From NCBI RefSeq assembly GCF_000350225.1, contig NW_005179158.1, forward strand, positions 893,674 through 957,673: 64,000 nt of DNA, written 5' to 3'. Origin of the DNA: Chondrus crispus (taxonomy: Eukaryota; Rhodophyta; Florideophyceae; Gigartinales; Gigartinaceae). The notes below the pieces were generated by a model. It did not search any database and was not told where the DNA came from. It saw only the letters and a program-made list of their open reading frames with translations. Position numbers and translations under genes: made by a program. Positions 37,011 through 47,012 of the stretch are shown here, piece by piece (position 1 is the first letter of the stretch; each line of letters opens with the position of its first letter).

Positions 37011-37739
37011 CTAACGGTAAGACTTCTGGAAGCGCGCACGCGCACCCCGGCCGCCGAACTTCTTCGGTTCACAGCGACGCGGATCAGCGACGAGAAGGGT
37101 CCGGTCGTAGGCGAGAAGGGTGTCCTTGAGCTCCTTCTTGGTGGCTTCGTCGACAAACTTTTGATAGTACGCAATGAGGCCCTTGGCAATTGCTTGTCGG
37201 ATGGCGTAAATCTGGGCAGTGTACCCACCACCTTTCACACGTAGACGAATATCAATGTCGGCAAATCGCTCCTGGCCGAGAATTAGCATCGGCTCGAGGA
37301 CTTTGACGCGCAGACCCTCCGGCTCGAGGAGGTCAAGAGGAGTACCGTTGATCTTCATGAGGCCCTTTCCATTGCCGGTGATGTGAGCAACGGCAACCGC
37401 AGTTTTCTGAAATGTGCGTGACATGACGGTCGGAATCAGAAATCAAAGTTCACGGTCAGAAAATTTGAAACACTGCCACATCGATTGACCAGTTTCCCCG
37501 ACAAGTAGTGTTCTGTCTGATTCTTGTGGGGTGGATTTCAGCCAAGCTACAAATGAAAGTTACTCAGGGGTTGTCTGGAATCATCCCCTGGGGGAGTAGC
37601 GCATTGGGTCGTTGAGGACCGACGCGGACGATCCTTGGGATGCAGAAGGGCGTCGCTTGGGGGAAAGACAGCAAAAAGGCGATCTTACCTTGCGGCCGAA
37701 GACCTGAACGGAGTTTTTGGCTGTAGAAGCGGCGCCCAT
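37011..37739 (-). CDS. RPS16: 40S ribosomal protein S16 (uS9), two exons: 37689-37739 and 37011-37406
   Basis: The protein is a component of the small ribosomal subunit near the decoding site. Exon 2 encodes the uS9 body ([55 protein letters not shown]) and the conserved C-terminal [10 protein letters not shown]. The family's N-terminus [11 protein letters not shown] is recovered only by joining exon 1 (ATG at 37739, 17 codons ending VFGRK) across a 282-nt intron. The donor is GTAAGATC at 37688 and the acceptor TTTCAG ends at 37407. The joined protein is 148 residues, normal for the family. Taking the ATG at 37424 would be wrong, because that codon lies in the intron. Both splice sites are canonical. 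Confidence 0.92.
37407..37688 (-). other. Spliceosomal intron of RPS16
   Basis: GTAAGATC at the 5' end and CACATTTCAG at the 3' end, 282 nt, phase 0 between Lys17 and Lys18. Its position right behind the N-terminal exon is typical of intron-poor genomes. Confidence 0.88.
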
Positions 37740-38332
37740 GTTGGCAGTTATAGTGAACGAATGGTATCGACAACTGCCGCGGACTTTAGGATGGATGCGA
37801 GTGAAGGAAGAGATTGCTCGCAGGTATCACGATGGTGGGAAGAGAAGGCAACGGCGGCGGACACAGCCGATTCAACGACGGGACCGGGCGAAAAGTTTCT
37901 ATAAAACAAAATGAGAAGAGAAATTTGCTTTGTATGGAAAATGTTTCGGATTCCGGGGGAAAATTACAATTTATTCACAAAAATAGACAAAAAGTGCAAC
38001 AAAACTACGCACACGTGTGGGGGTCTCCCAATGCATACAAGCGCCACTTGCTGTACGAGGGCGTCTTGCATACAGTACGAAATCAAGCTTCTTCGACGCA
38101 AGCCATACTGTATGCCGCGGCTGTAGCTGTTGTTCGGACCTCCTTCGATCTGCAAGCAAATTGGTTCCGGGTCTCTTCTCACCTTCGAGAAAAAATATTG
38201 GAGTCCAGAAAACTATGAATCAATGCGATGACAGAATCGCGACAAAACAGTATCTACACGGCCTAAATGCGAGTCATACAGTAGCGACGACCGACAGCGA
38301 AAAAAAAATTTTGCCTCTCCCCGCAGTAGTGG
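37740..38332. other. Intergenic stretch between RPS16 and the GNAT gene, no gene seen
   Basis: The part next to 37740 should hold the RPS16 promoter and 5' UTR, and the part before 38333 the 3' end of the acetyltransferase mRNA. Short open frames here show no recognisable protein. Confidence 0.5.
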
Positions 38333-39196
38333 CTAGGAAATCCTTTTCCGCAAGAGCGTGTGCTCCTTCTTCGCCAAAAAGTGAACCCACTTTGGAATTA
38401 AGACAGGGTCATCATTTCTCGTGCTGGAAAACCCGCATACCGTGTACAAAGCGACTGCGGGTAGATTGTCCCATTCGACGTGCAGAAAGACTTCCTTCAC
38501 GCCAAAGTGGTTGGCGAGATCATCGACGTGAGCCAGCAAATTCTTTGCCAAACCTCGTCTCTGCCAGTCGTCTCTGATAGCCATGGAACTAATGTAAATA
38601 CGCTTGCCCTCCTGATGCGCAGACTCTCCGAAAGCAAACCTCTTCCCTGATACAGCGCCATGCAGACTGGCATCAAGAGAGCCGACGACGAGATGGCCGT
38701 CGTCATTTGTGAAAGGCATCCAATGGCTCGGCGGGGCCGTGTCAAGAACAACGAGACAGCGATTGCCAGAGGCGAGTCTGTTCCTCATTGCCATGTAGAT
38801 CTCGCGTCTGCGAACGGGGTAGTACGTCATAGCAGCGGAGTTTCCGTAGAACGCCGAGCACCGTATGTCTGCGACTGTGTACAGCTCGGTGGACTGTGCG
38901 AGACGGATGAGATAGCGTGGGGGGGCTGGTGGTGATGGAGTTGTTGGGGAGGTGACAGGGGCAGTTGGGGTATTCGGTGGTGGAGCGACTGTCGAGGCGT
39001 GGGATGAAGGCCGTACCTTTGTGGCGAGGAGAGAGCTGAGACGGTACGCATGGCGACTATCTGAAAGGCGGGCAATGGGGGATATGGACTGGAAGTGCGC
39101 TGGTGAACAGCGTAGACGAGAGGGGCAATATGAGGGGAGAAGGGAATAGCGAGGAGGTAATGGAGGGGCATGAGCGAAGGCGAAAATCTGTGGCAT
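38333..39196 (-). CDS. GNAT-family N-acetyltransferase, probably plastid-targeted
   Basis: From the ATG at 39196 (an upstream in-frame TTG is not used) the protein has 287 residues. The first 90 are rich in Ser, Pro, Arg and Ala and poor in acids, like a plastid transit peptide. The GNAT fold follows: ISSMAIRDDWQRRGLAKNLL holds motif A with the R-R-G-L-A acetyl-CoA pyrophosphate loop, and FLHVEWDNLPAVALYTVCGF holds motif B with the conserved N and Y. It resembles plant plastid GNATs that acetylate protein N-termini or lysines, but the substrate cannot be read from sequence. There is no sign of introns or decay. Confidence 0.8.
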   Translation of the reverse strand: MPQIFAFAHAPPLPPRYSLLPSYCPSRLRCSPAHFQSISPIARLSDSRHAYRLSSLLATKVRPSSHASTVAPPPNTPTAPVTSPTTPSPPAPPRYLIRLAQSTELYTVADIRCSAFYGNSAAMTYYPVRRREIYMAMRNRLASGNRCLVVLDTAPPSHWMPFTNDDGHLVVGSLDASLHGAVSGKRFAFGESAHQEGKRIYISSMAIRDDWQRRGLAKNLLAHVDDLANHFGVKEVFLHVEWDNLPAVALYTVCGFSSTRNDDPVLIPKWVHFLAKKEHTLLRKRIS

Positions 39197-40102
39197 GGCT
39201 GAGCCAAGAATGGGGAGGTTGATGAAGCGAGCTTTGTACAATGAAGGTGAGGTAGGGGCGGGAGAGCGGAGCGTGGGGAGCAGCAGCAGGCCTTTTGAGC
39301 AAAGTCGCGGTGGGGTGGAGACCAGTTAGTGTGACGTTGTGGTGGCTTATCGCTCAGGGGGCTCGTTTGGGGGTACCACAGTGGTACACACAGAATCAAT
39401 GGCGCAACTGGTGCCATTGTGGGACGCGTGCCCCCGCTCTATTGGTTTCCTTGGCGATAATACTCATTCCGCCACTGTAATATGCTTTTCTCTTTTGTTC
39501 CCTCCAATCATTTCGCACGGAGCCACCATAATTATCAGAGATTCATTGAGATTTCGGGCACCCCCCGAGATCCACACTACCCAGCACCACTTGCCTCACT
39601 TTCCAATATCGCCCATATTGTACGCTTGCGGGGGACAGTACATTACAGTGCAGTACTCGAGGGTACCGAGGGTGACACCATTCTACCCAACGGCACTCGA
39701 GCTAGACCCACAGTATGTACGTATACGGTACCCTTGGGTACCTTCGAAAGTAACCCTATGATCTGGGACGTGTATCTACGGGCGTATCGGCTCGGGTACG
39801 GTCAGAGGGCTCCAACTCGTCTCTGATCCTATCCAGTCGTACTGGACGTTGCCCCACCTCTACTCGTCTTCAAATTAGCACGTTTCTTACTTCTCTCGTC
39901 CTTCAATACACCGCCCTATCCGTCAATCGCCGCCGGATTCACGCATCTCTTGCACCTCTCCATTAAGGGCCGGCCGCTTCTGCGCCCTGGCTCCCCCCTT
40001 CTAGTTACAATAAAGGTCGACCATTCAAAGGTACCAAGGGGACCAAGGGTAAAGTTTGTACCATGTGTGCATGTAATGCTGAATATGGTACAGGGGACCC
40101 TA
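39197..40102. other. Intergenic stretch with GGTACC-rich sequence, no gene
   Basis: No gene is supported. From about 39640 to 40060 the hexamer GGTACC or close variants recur (for example GAGGGTACCGAGG, GGTACCCTTGGGTACC, AAGGTACCAAGG). Similar sequence returns beyond the CENP-B-type element at 41257-41325, partly in inverted orientation. Confidence 0.5.
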
Positions 40103-41235
40103 CGCATTAGTGCCGCCCCGTGTGAGACCCCAAAAACGGCACTATTGGGAGGGTGGCATTAGTAAGTGACGCCGTCACATCCATTTACAGGCACTCGGAA
40201 ATTAACATCTGCCTGATCGGCGTTGGTTTTCTATCATGTTTTGCAGTGAGAAACGCGCGCTTTGCTGACCTTAGATGCGATAAAGCGTCTGAAACTTGGC
40301 ACTCAGATGCCAGAAGTTCCAGATCTCCAAACAATTCCGCGATTTCCAGCGCAGAGGGTATAGCGCTTCTTCCTATCGCATCCCCAGCGCTCTCATCTTC
40401 ATCACTTGATTGTGTTTCAGGTGTATTCCGCATCGCACGCACTGCGTCGAGGTAGCAGCTTGAAAAACAGGCCTGTTTCGTCGACATTGTAGATGTTCTC
40501 TGGGTCGAAATTGCGCAAACGTGATCGCAGGATGTTGATGTCTTTTGCGACTTCCTGCACTTGTACTTGCCCTCCCTCCCCGTGCAGGGCTACAGAACGA
40601 AGAGCATGTCGCTTGACAAATTTCTCTACCCATCCACGAGATGCTGTGAACTTGTCAAGCGTGGTGCGATCTTTACCTGTCACCTGAGACTTGAGCATTT
40701 GTTCCTTAATCATGAGGGCCCGCGTTTGTAGGACAGTTTGTGTTACTGGCATTTTTGCTGATCTGGCATAGTTGAGAAATTCAAGGAGCTTCAGTTCGAG
40801 ATGGGGGACCATAATGGACTGACGGACGGGTCTTCGCTTGAAGTGACTGGGGCTTCTGGTTGGCTACGCGGAGCAATGCGGGAGCAGTTGCCTTGATGTT
40901 TTGTACGGTCCGCTCGGCAATGCCGAACTGTCGCATAACGGCTGTGGTACGGTATCCATTGTCGAGCAGATCTGCGATTTCGAGCTTCTGCGATATGGTC
41001 AGACGCTTGCGAGTCGCTTTCGTCTTTTCTGGAACCGGAGCCATAACGACTACAAGCTAAAGTCGGTGGACGGTGTGCAGTAGCTTGAGGATCGGGCTAA
41101 AAAGGGCTTTTTGTGTTTGACACGGACGGGAGACAGCCTAACAGCTGGACCCGTATAACACGTGGCACTTTTCGTGTTCATGCGTCCGGGGTGCACTAAT
41201 GGAAGGGTGGCAATAATAAAAACGGCACTAATGCG
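40103..41235 (-). mobile_element. CENP-B/pogo-type transposon with its catalytic core deleted
   Basis: Inverted repeats CGCATTAGTGCCG (40103-40115) and CGGCACTAATGCG (41223-41235) bound 1.1 kb that contains three overlapping minus-strand frames of one transposase. The bulk of the DDE domain is absent, so this copy is non-autonomous. Outside it, GGTACC-type sequence lies on both sides. A TA duplication is not clear. Confidence 0.65.
40185..41044 (-). pseudogene. CENP-B-type transposase remnant
   Basis: The first frame (41044 to 40781) has a CENP-B/psq helix-turn-helix (RKRLTISQKLEIADLLDNGY, RTTAVMRQFGIAERTVQNIK). The second (40812 to 40417) has the CENP-B second DNA-binding domain (GWVEKFVKRHALRS) and the start of the DDE domain (IYNVDETGLFFKLLP). 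The third (40487 to 40185) jumps directly to an acidic C-terminal tail (SSDEDESAGDAIG). The region with the second and third catalytic Asp is missing. Frames change between the pieces. Confidence 0.75.
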
Positions 41236-41414
41236 AGTCCCCCCCCCCTGTACGAAGTACCCTTCGAGAAGGTACCCTAAGGGTACTGTACCGTTATTAA
41301 CGGTACCCTTGGTACTGTACTACCTGTAGTACGCACATTGCCAACCTGTGTGTTCTCCCCGCTGCCACACTCTAATACGCGATTCACTTGCTCCTCTTCT
41401 CGACGACCAAAACC

Positions 41415-42299
41415 ATGTTCCCCCCCTTCTTCGTCTCCATCCCTGCGCCCCGCCCCTCTCGTCCACGCATCAAGCCTCTTCACACCCCGCTCTGTCGCGC
41501 CCGAGTCCCGAACGATGCCACCTCTGCTGCCGTCGACATCCAGTCCTGCGTCCGCACCGCCCTAATCGCCGGCCGCCAACGTCTCTGCGTCGACGTCCTC
41601 ACCGCCGCAGTTGACCCCCGCGCCCGCACCTACGACGCCTCCTCAGCTGCCGTCCTCACGCGCGCCCTCGTAGCCGCGATACAGCCCGTCCTCCCGGCGG
41701 AGCGCCCCATTGTCCAGCTTGTCGTCCCCGGGCCCACCACCGCCCTTCGCGTCCGCGAATGGCTCTCCTCCACAAACATTCAGGATGTCTCCGTTGCGGT
41801 CTTGGGAGTTGGCGAGCAGTCGCCCGATGAGCGACACAAGCCGCACGCGTATGTCATTCTCGATCCGCCGGCGAAGGGTGACGCCATTCTCGATTTCAGG
41901 CGACTCGTGCAAAGTGCTCAAAAGGACCGTTTGCCTGTTATTGTGCACAATCATCCACGTGAAGACTCTTTGTATTCGATGCTCGGCTTTGGGGGGACTT
42001 TGCCCTATGAGCTCACAAAGTTTGAGCCGGTGTTTGTGCTTGCTCCATTCGCACTTCAGCCAAAAGGTGAACAGGCCGAGAATCCCAACACCCCACCTCC
42101 CAGGTTTGTCGTTCTGAGAATGTACCCGGGCAAATGGGCGCTTTGGAGATTTGTTGGGACGGATGCTGACCCTGTTCATCCGCGAGAGACCGATCCTGTT
42201 GAAATGGAACAGCTTGATGACTACACTCTCTGCGAAGAGTTTGACAGTCGGCCTACTGACAATCAGCTCGTATCTGCCGTACAGCGTGCACTGCGATGA
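41415..42299 (+). CDS. DUF1995-domain plastid protein
   Basis: From the first ATG (41415; an in-frame TTG precedes it) the protein has 294 residues. A Pro/Arg/Ser-rich N-terminus looks like a plastid transit peptide. The rest follows the DUF1995 pattern: an AALIAGRQRLCVDVLTAAVD start, a variable middle, then AYVILDPPAKGD, a PVIVHNHPRED segment, FGGTLPYELTKFEPVFVLAP and a closing MYPGKWALWRF. DUF1995 proteins are confined to cyanobacteria and plastid-bearing eukaryotes; the plant member LPA3 assists photosystem II assembly. The exact function here is unknown. The gene is intronless and converges with the next gene, with 67 bases between the stops. Confidence 0.75.
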   Translation: MFPPFFVSIPAPRPSRPRIKPLHTPLCRARVPNDATSAAVDIQSCVRTALIAGRQRLCVDVLTAAVDPRARTYDASSAAVLTRALVAAIQPVLPAERPIVQLVVPGPTTALRVREWLSSTNIQDVSVAVLGVGEQSPDERHKPHAYVILDPPAKGDAILDFRRLVQSAQKDRLPVIVHNHPREDSLYSMLGFGGTLPYELTKFEPVFVLAPFALQPKGEQAENPNTPPPRFVVLRMYPGKWALWRFVGTDADPVHPRETDPVEMEQLDDYTLCEEFDSRPTDNQLVSAVQRALR

Positions 42300-42366
42300 C
42301 GCGGGACAAAATTTTACCAAACCTTTCAGTCTGCAACACGGGCAGAGTCACGACGCCAATCGACAT

Positions 42367-43245
42367 TCAATGTAGCAATGGATTAGTGTTTACGTCTTTG
42401 TACAAGAAATACCGCGCGCTTGTCGGACCCAATGCCCCAAACCATTGCGGAACAAAAGGAGCCATATACAATGCATCCCCCGTCGCTACTGGAAAGAAAC
42501 GTTCACCAAGCAGATAAATGCCGTGTCCACGCAGCATGAGGAGGCCGTGTTGATTGTAATGGACCTCCTTCACGTTCATGTATTCACCTGGCGCAAAGTC
42601 CATAATGTGTATGTTGAAGTCGTAACCTGGGTCACTGCCATTAAGAAGCCGTCTGAGTTTGAACACTTCTCCTGGAACAAACTCAGTTCCGGCTTCTGCT
42701 TCATTCCCGATAACAGACACTGGTTTGAATGCGCCTGCGTACACTTGATCTATCAGCACGAAGCTTGAACCCTCATCACCCACAAAGGTGTTCATCTTCT
42801 CGCCGGGTGCGTAGTAGACGAAACCCCCGTACTCCAGTCTTCGCTCGCCTTGTGATTCTTCTTTCACAAACACTGTCCCATGGAGGACATAGAGGAATCG
42901 CTCCAAGCCCGATGGGGCACCTTCGTATAAAGTGCCATCTGTCGAAGAAGCACCAGCAGAAGCGTTGACGAGATACATAGCGAACCGAGCACCGAGCGCT
43001 GGTGTCACAATGGCTGCTGCCGAGATTGTACCATGCCACCCAGGTAAGCTGGGAGTATACATGCGAGACTCAGGAGCGACAACAGCGAACTGAAAAGGTT
43101 CTACCACTGAACGCGTATGTCCAGCAAGCAAAGGGAGCTCGACAGCAGAGTGCGCTGCGGCTGGTTGATGATAAGAAGACGGATCACACTGAGTTGATTC
43201 AGCGAAGTTTAGAGTAGCCAACGCGGCTAGGACGGAAAGCAGCAT
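42367..43245 (-). CDS. UGLYAH: (S)-ureidoglycine aminohydrolase, secretory-pathway form
   Basis: A two-cupin enzyme of purine (allantoin) breakdown that releases ammonia from (S)-ureidoglycine to give (S)-ureidoglycolate. It has 292 residues, the family length. The C-terminal cupin carries the Mn-binding set seen in the plant enzyme: VKEVHYNQHG gives Glu227, His229 and His233, and PFVPQW gives Gln267. The N-terminal cupin has ERFLYVLHGTVFV. The first 17 residues (MLLSVLAALATLNFAES) form a short signal peptide, fitting the ER location of the Arabidopsis enzyme. The gene is intact and intronless. Confidence 0.92.
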   Translation of the reverse strand: MLLSVLAALATLNFAESTQCDPSSYHQPAAAHSAVELPLLAGHTRSVVEPFQFAVVAPESRMYTPSLPGWHGTISAAAIVTPALGARFAMYLVNASAGASSTDGTLYEGAPSGLERFLYVLHGTVFVKEESQGERRLEYGGFVYYAPGEKMNTFVGDEGSSFVLIDQVYAGAFKPVSVIGNEAEAGTEFVPGEVFKLRRLLNGSDPGYDFNIHIMDFAPGEYMNVKEVHYNQHGLLMLRGHGIYLLGERFFPVATGDALYMAPFVPQWFGALGPTSARYFLYKDVNTNPLLH

Positions 43246-44175
43246 AGTCCGTTACTGCGGTGAGGATGCCCCTTGGTGATAGGAGTGTTGCGCTCAGAGT
43301 GTTGCGCTCAGAGTTGTTGGTTTGGTCTTTTTCTCAGATCAGAGCAAATGCAGCGTGTCCAACCAAGCGAGCAAATGGTTCTCCGAATACACTAACAAAT
43401 GCATGTCGATCAGTGAGCTCGTACTGCACTGTCCTCGCAAAACAGTTTCGGTACAGCTCCATATTTCTTTAAAAAAATGCTTTGGAGTAAAAGTGGCATC
43501 TGGATGATGTAGACTACCTTACCGCACCACAGGGGTTAAATGCCCACATGGAAAACCAGATGTCTTCCGCCTCCATTCTTTTGCAACTTACATGAAAGGG
43601 TACAAATCCTTTGATGTCCGCAGCAGGCGAATGAAGGCATTTGGCGAACCCTTCATCAGGAATGCAAAGATTGCAGACTTCGGTCGTTGCTCAGGAAAAA
43701 CCGATTGAGTTCGTGAGAGATGCAAGCGCTAGAGGGGGAAGGAGCAATGAAGACACTGTTGTCATTTTTCGAGCCCTGAAGGTGCAGTTTCGGTACTCAT
43801 CCAAATGTCAAGAGTTATTCAGGAGATCCTATTGATCAAGGGCTAAACGTGAGAAAAGAAAGAAGGAAAAAACTCAACTGAACCGAACTGACCTGGGACG
43901 AAGCAAAGGGCACTCCTATGCAATTATGGCTTTCGGGGGGGAGACACGGGAAAATTGTTTCTGTGATGATACTGTATAGCACGAGGCATCAATTTATATA
44001 CAGTATATATTCCAGAGCGTTTATTACAAGTGAAGTGATACCTAAGCCTTCGGCTCGAAGATGGGTGTAAATGAGGCACCGTACACGGTGGGGAATCTTT
44101 TTCTTGGAGCTCGAAGCCCGTGGCGAGTCACCGGGATTGGAAACCATTTGTCACTAAAACAGTGCTTTGTGAAGC
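43246..44175. other. Intergenic stretch, no gene seen
   Basis: It lies between the start of the aminohydrolase gene and the 3' end of the kinase gene, both on the minus strand. GTGTTGCGCTCAGA is duplicated near 43284-43310. Nothing coding is recognised. Confidence 0.5.
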
Positions 44176-45501
44176 TCACATTCTTGGGGAAAAACGATAC
44201 CCAGCAATAATATGTCTGCTTTTTCGACTCATCGGTGCTTCTGGTCTGCTGGAGAGGGGAACAAGGTTGCTAATAGAGTCATCGTCATTCGTAAACATGC
44301 AGTTCACCGGTTGGATATCCTCGTCAAGCTCTCTTTTCAAGTTTGTACATACATAGTGAAGGTCCCTCAAGCAATCCCTGTAGATTTGCCTTCTTGTACG
44401 ATTTCCCCGCTGGTTGCGATTTATTGGTCGCTGTGCATAGCCTCGACGTGTGCAGCTCCCCCGAATCTTTGACAAGATGAAATCAGACAAAGGCCCCGAA
44501 TCTGATGCCCTTTCCTTGATGGCTTCCCAGTCGACTCCGGCAAGCCACTCGTGATTTTTGATTTCTGTTGTGCCGCCAATGCCGGATCCAAGGCGCTTCA
44601 AGGGATCTTTTTCCAGTAACCGTCGAAGAAAACTCATGCCGGCGGGAGACAAACCGGGGACAGCCGTCTTTTTCAAATGCGTGATCTCGAAGAAAATATG
44701 GCGCATGTTTCTCGAGCGAATAAGACGCTGCCCGGTGAGAAGTTCATACAGAATCGCACCCATTGCCCAAAAGTCGACGCTCGTATCGTACGACTGATGT
44801 CGTATCATATCGGGCGCGATGTACTGCGGTGTTCCAACACGAGAGCGTGCTCGCACCAGCCTGCCCTCGATATTCCACTGCAGCTGCTTCGCCAGTCCGA
44901 AATCGGCAAGGCAGAGATGGCCGTTCTTATCTATCAGGATGTTTTCGGGTTTCAAATCCCGATGAAGAACACCCCTTTCGTGGAGATGCTCCAAGCCCAG
45001 CGTCATCTCCGCTATGAGGCATCGTGCCGTGGACTCGGAAGCGACTCGGCCCCTTGCGAGCGATTCGTCTATAAAATCGTACAGATCAGAGTGGCATAAT
45101 TCTGTGACCAAGTACAACTTGTGAGCACTTTGGAATGCGAAGTGCATACCCAATACAAACGGGTGCCCCCGCACGAGTTCTAGGATCCGACGCTCTGCCA
45201 AAGCATTTCTGTACACCCGAACATCTTGGTGCAGAGTCTTCTTGTGGATGACTTTCACGGCCATTTCATCTCCCGTGTTCCTGTCCTCTGCCTTAAAGAC
45301 AGTTCCATAGCCGCCACTGCCGAGCTCGTCGACGACGTCAAAATCAGAGAGATTTTTGACTGGTGTTCTCTGAGCATCCGCCAGCAGCGTGTTCCACTTT
45401 TCCAATTCGTAACTGTCTGAGGCGTATAACGTGACAGTTTGCCGAGACCTAAGAGTCATAGACCGCGCTTTCGCCAACATCTTGATCTTTATGGCTGGCA
45501 T
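44176..45501 (-). CDS. AGC-type serine/threonine protein kinase (kinase part of a PH-kinase gene)
   Basis: The ATG frame at 45501 starts inside the end of a PH domain (TVTLYASDSYELEKWNTLL, residues of about 22-40). The kinase domain follows at about 54-325 with glycine loop GSGGYG 61-66, Lys83 in AVKVI, Glu103, HRDLKPEN with Asp182, and DFG 200-202. The activation segment ends GTPQYIAPD, with Asp231 in place of the Glu of APE. The C-terminal tail has no recognisable hydrophobic FxxF motif. The domain order and motifs fit the Akt/SGK-like AGC group. The true N-terminus lies in the upstream frame at 45449-45796, one base out of register. Confidence 0.85.
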   Translation of the reverse strand: MPAIKIKMLAKARSMTLRSRQTVTLYASDSYELEKWNTLLADAQRTPVKNLSDFDVVDELGSGGYGTVFKAEDRNTGDEMAVKVIHKKTLHQDVRVYRNALAERRILELVRGHPFVLGMHFAFQSAHKLYLVTELCHSDLYDFIDESLARGRVASESTARCLIAEMTLGLEHLHERGVLHRDLKPENILIDKNGHLCLADFGLAKQLQWNIEGRLVRARSRVGTPQYIAPDMIRHQSYDTSVDFWAMGAILYELLTGQRLIRSRNMRHIFFEITHLKKTAVPGLSPAGMSFLRRLLEKDPLKRLGSGIGGTTEIKNHEWLAGVDWEAIKERASDSGPLSDFILSKIRGSCTRRGYAQRPINRNQRGNRTRRQIYRDCLRDLHYVCTNLKRELDEDIQPVNCMFTNDDDSISNLVPLSSRPEAPMSRKSRHIIAGYRFSPRM

Positions 45502-45796
45502 GACGATTTTTTTTTAACACACGCCGGGCGTTGATGCGGCGGGCGAGTGAGTCGATTAGAGTCTTGCCTTGAACCTTCAAAACACGTATACAGTCGCGCT
45601 TGCGTTTCCATATGCCCTCATTGAACCGTTGCTGAGCGAACTGCTGCTGCAGCTCAGATGCTGGATAAAGTAAGAGAACATCGCCGTGAAGTGATACCCA
45701 GTACTCTTTCGGTGCTTGGAAGTGGCTCAAAAGGCCATGGCGTCCACTCATCCACCCTGATTTTGAGACAGGAGTGTTCCGAATCAAGTCAAGTGA
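45449..45796 (-). CDS. PH domain, N-terminal part of the same kinase gene (frame-shifted)
   Basis: The frame shows SKSGWMSGRHG, EYWVSLHGDVLLLYPASE and RDCIRVLKVQGKTLIDSL, the first strands of a pleckstrin-homology domain that would bind membrane phosphoinositides. The last strand and helix of the same domain are found one frame away at the start of the kinase ORF. A run of nine A residues on the coding strand (45507-45515) lies at the switch; eight A residues would join the two frames without a break. Upstream the frame closes at TAA (45797-45799) and no ATG precedes the domain, so the start is also unresolved. Either a sequence error or a decaying gene is possible. Confidence 0.6.
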   Translation of the reverse strand, partial: SLDLIRNTPVSKSGWMSGRHGLLSHFQAPKEYWVSLHGDVLLLYPASELQQQFAQQRFNEGIWKRKRDCIRVLKVQGKTLIDSLARRINARRVLKKNRHASHKDQDVGESAVYDS

Positions 45797-45799
45797 TTA

Positions 45800-47012
45800 C
45801 TGTTGAGCTCTCTTGAACACAAGTCCTGCTGCAACAAAGTTCATGGTTGCGGGGGTCGATGCTAGGGAATCGAGGAGTGCTGAGAATGGCAGTGAAGAGA
45901 AGGGCGCCGTAGGAGCTCAAGAAGAAGTTGCTTGTGGTGTTTTTGTGGTGAGGGCGAGGTGGATGTCCAAACAAGAAGGGGCGGAATATTTGATATGGCA
46001 AGGACCTGCTAACATCCAAAACAACAAGCGAACCTGCTTGGTTGTGTCGCGCAGTCAGAGGGCAATGAAAGAGAGCAAGTATTGCAAGTATTGCGTGGTA
46101 CGAGCTTGCGTTCTGCTGTGGGGATTACCGTCAGTGAATTGGCACTTCTTTAGTCACGAAGCTCCACTGAATGCTAATCGCTTGTCTCCTCTGCCTGGCG
46201 ACAAAAAAATCCACATCTGAAGTTGCTACATGCGTGCGTACTGGAATCGCCGCATCCGATCGAACAAGACGAATGCTACCACTTTTTCTGACACTCAAAA
46301 TGCATCGCTGGCACCATGCGGACTGAGTAATAGTTGTAATTGAATGGAAGCGGGAAATTCTCAGGAAGATCCTGCAAGACTCGGCAAGGTGCGATTTAAC
46401 AACTGACTTTTTATCGGAAGGAGCGGGGCATGCTAGCCTTTATTACCTGTCAAGGCAGAATGAGTGGTGGGTGTATTTTAGAGTGCAGGGAGGTTGGATG
46501 TCTCGCAAAGATACAGTGAGAAAGCAGGAAAGGTGACGCTCAGATTGCTGACACAAGAAGTGCAACATTGTTTTTGCGGGCTGGGGTGAGATATGCGTTG
46601 GAAGAAGGTCCTCGTTACTAATATGCATCAAGAGTTATGACGAGTTGTGACTATTTCATGATACGTGAAAGACGGAGAGTAGGATGAGACTACGTGAAGT
46701 TAGTTTCCAGGGTTGGGATGCCTTCTCGAAAACATATATAGACCAGGTGTCAATATGCGGAGGGATTTGAATATCGTAAGAGACATAAAGTGCAAGACGG
46801 TGGTGCCCTCAGTACTTTCCGTGCTTTCACAAGATGAAAAATTTAGTGTTGTACAAGGGCAGTCAACGATGGGTTCAAGTGCGGTGTGGGCTGTTGTACC
46901 CATAGGTGTATAGCAAAGCAAGCATAAACTGCGGCGAAAACGAAAATACACCAAAGAATAGCATACCCAGACGATGTGTGAGAAGCAGATTATAGGAAGT
47001 ATAGAGACGTGG
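45800..47012. other. Intergenic stretch, no gene supported
   Basis: I translated the minus strand from 47080 to 46680 looking for the next exon of the F-box gene and found no Sel1-like repeats. Other open frames have no recognisable domain. Confidence 0.4.

Noticed and set aside
37422..37424. ATG at 37424 as the start of RPS16
   Set aside because: The conserved N-terminus VFGRKKTA is only obtained by splicing exon 1 to 37406; this ATG is in the intron.
38952..39149. Plus-strand frame opposite the GNAT transit peptide
   Set aside because: It is a shadow of the Ser/Pro/Arg-rich transit peptide.
39241..39241. TTG start for the GNAT protein 15 codons upstream
   Set aside because: A nuclear gene should start at ATG; the first in-frame ATG is at 39196.
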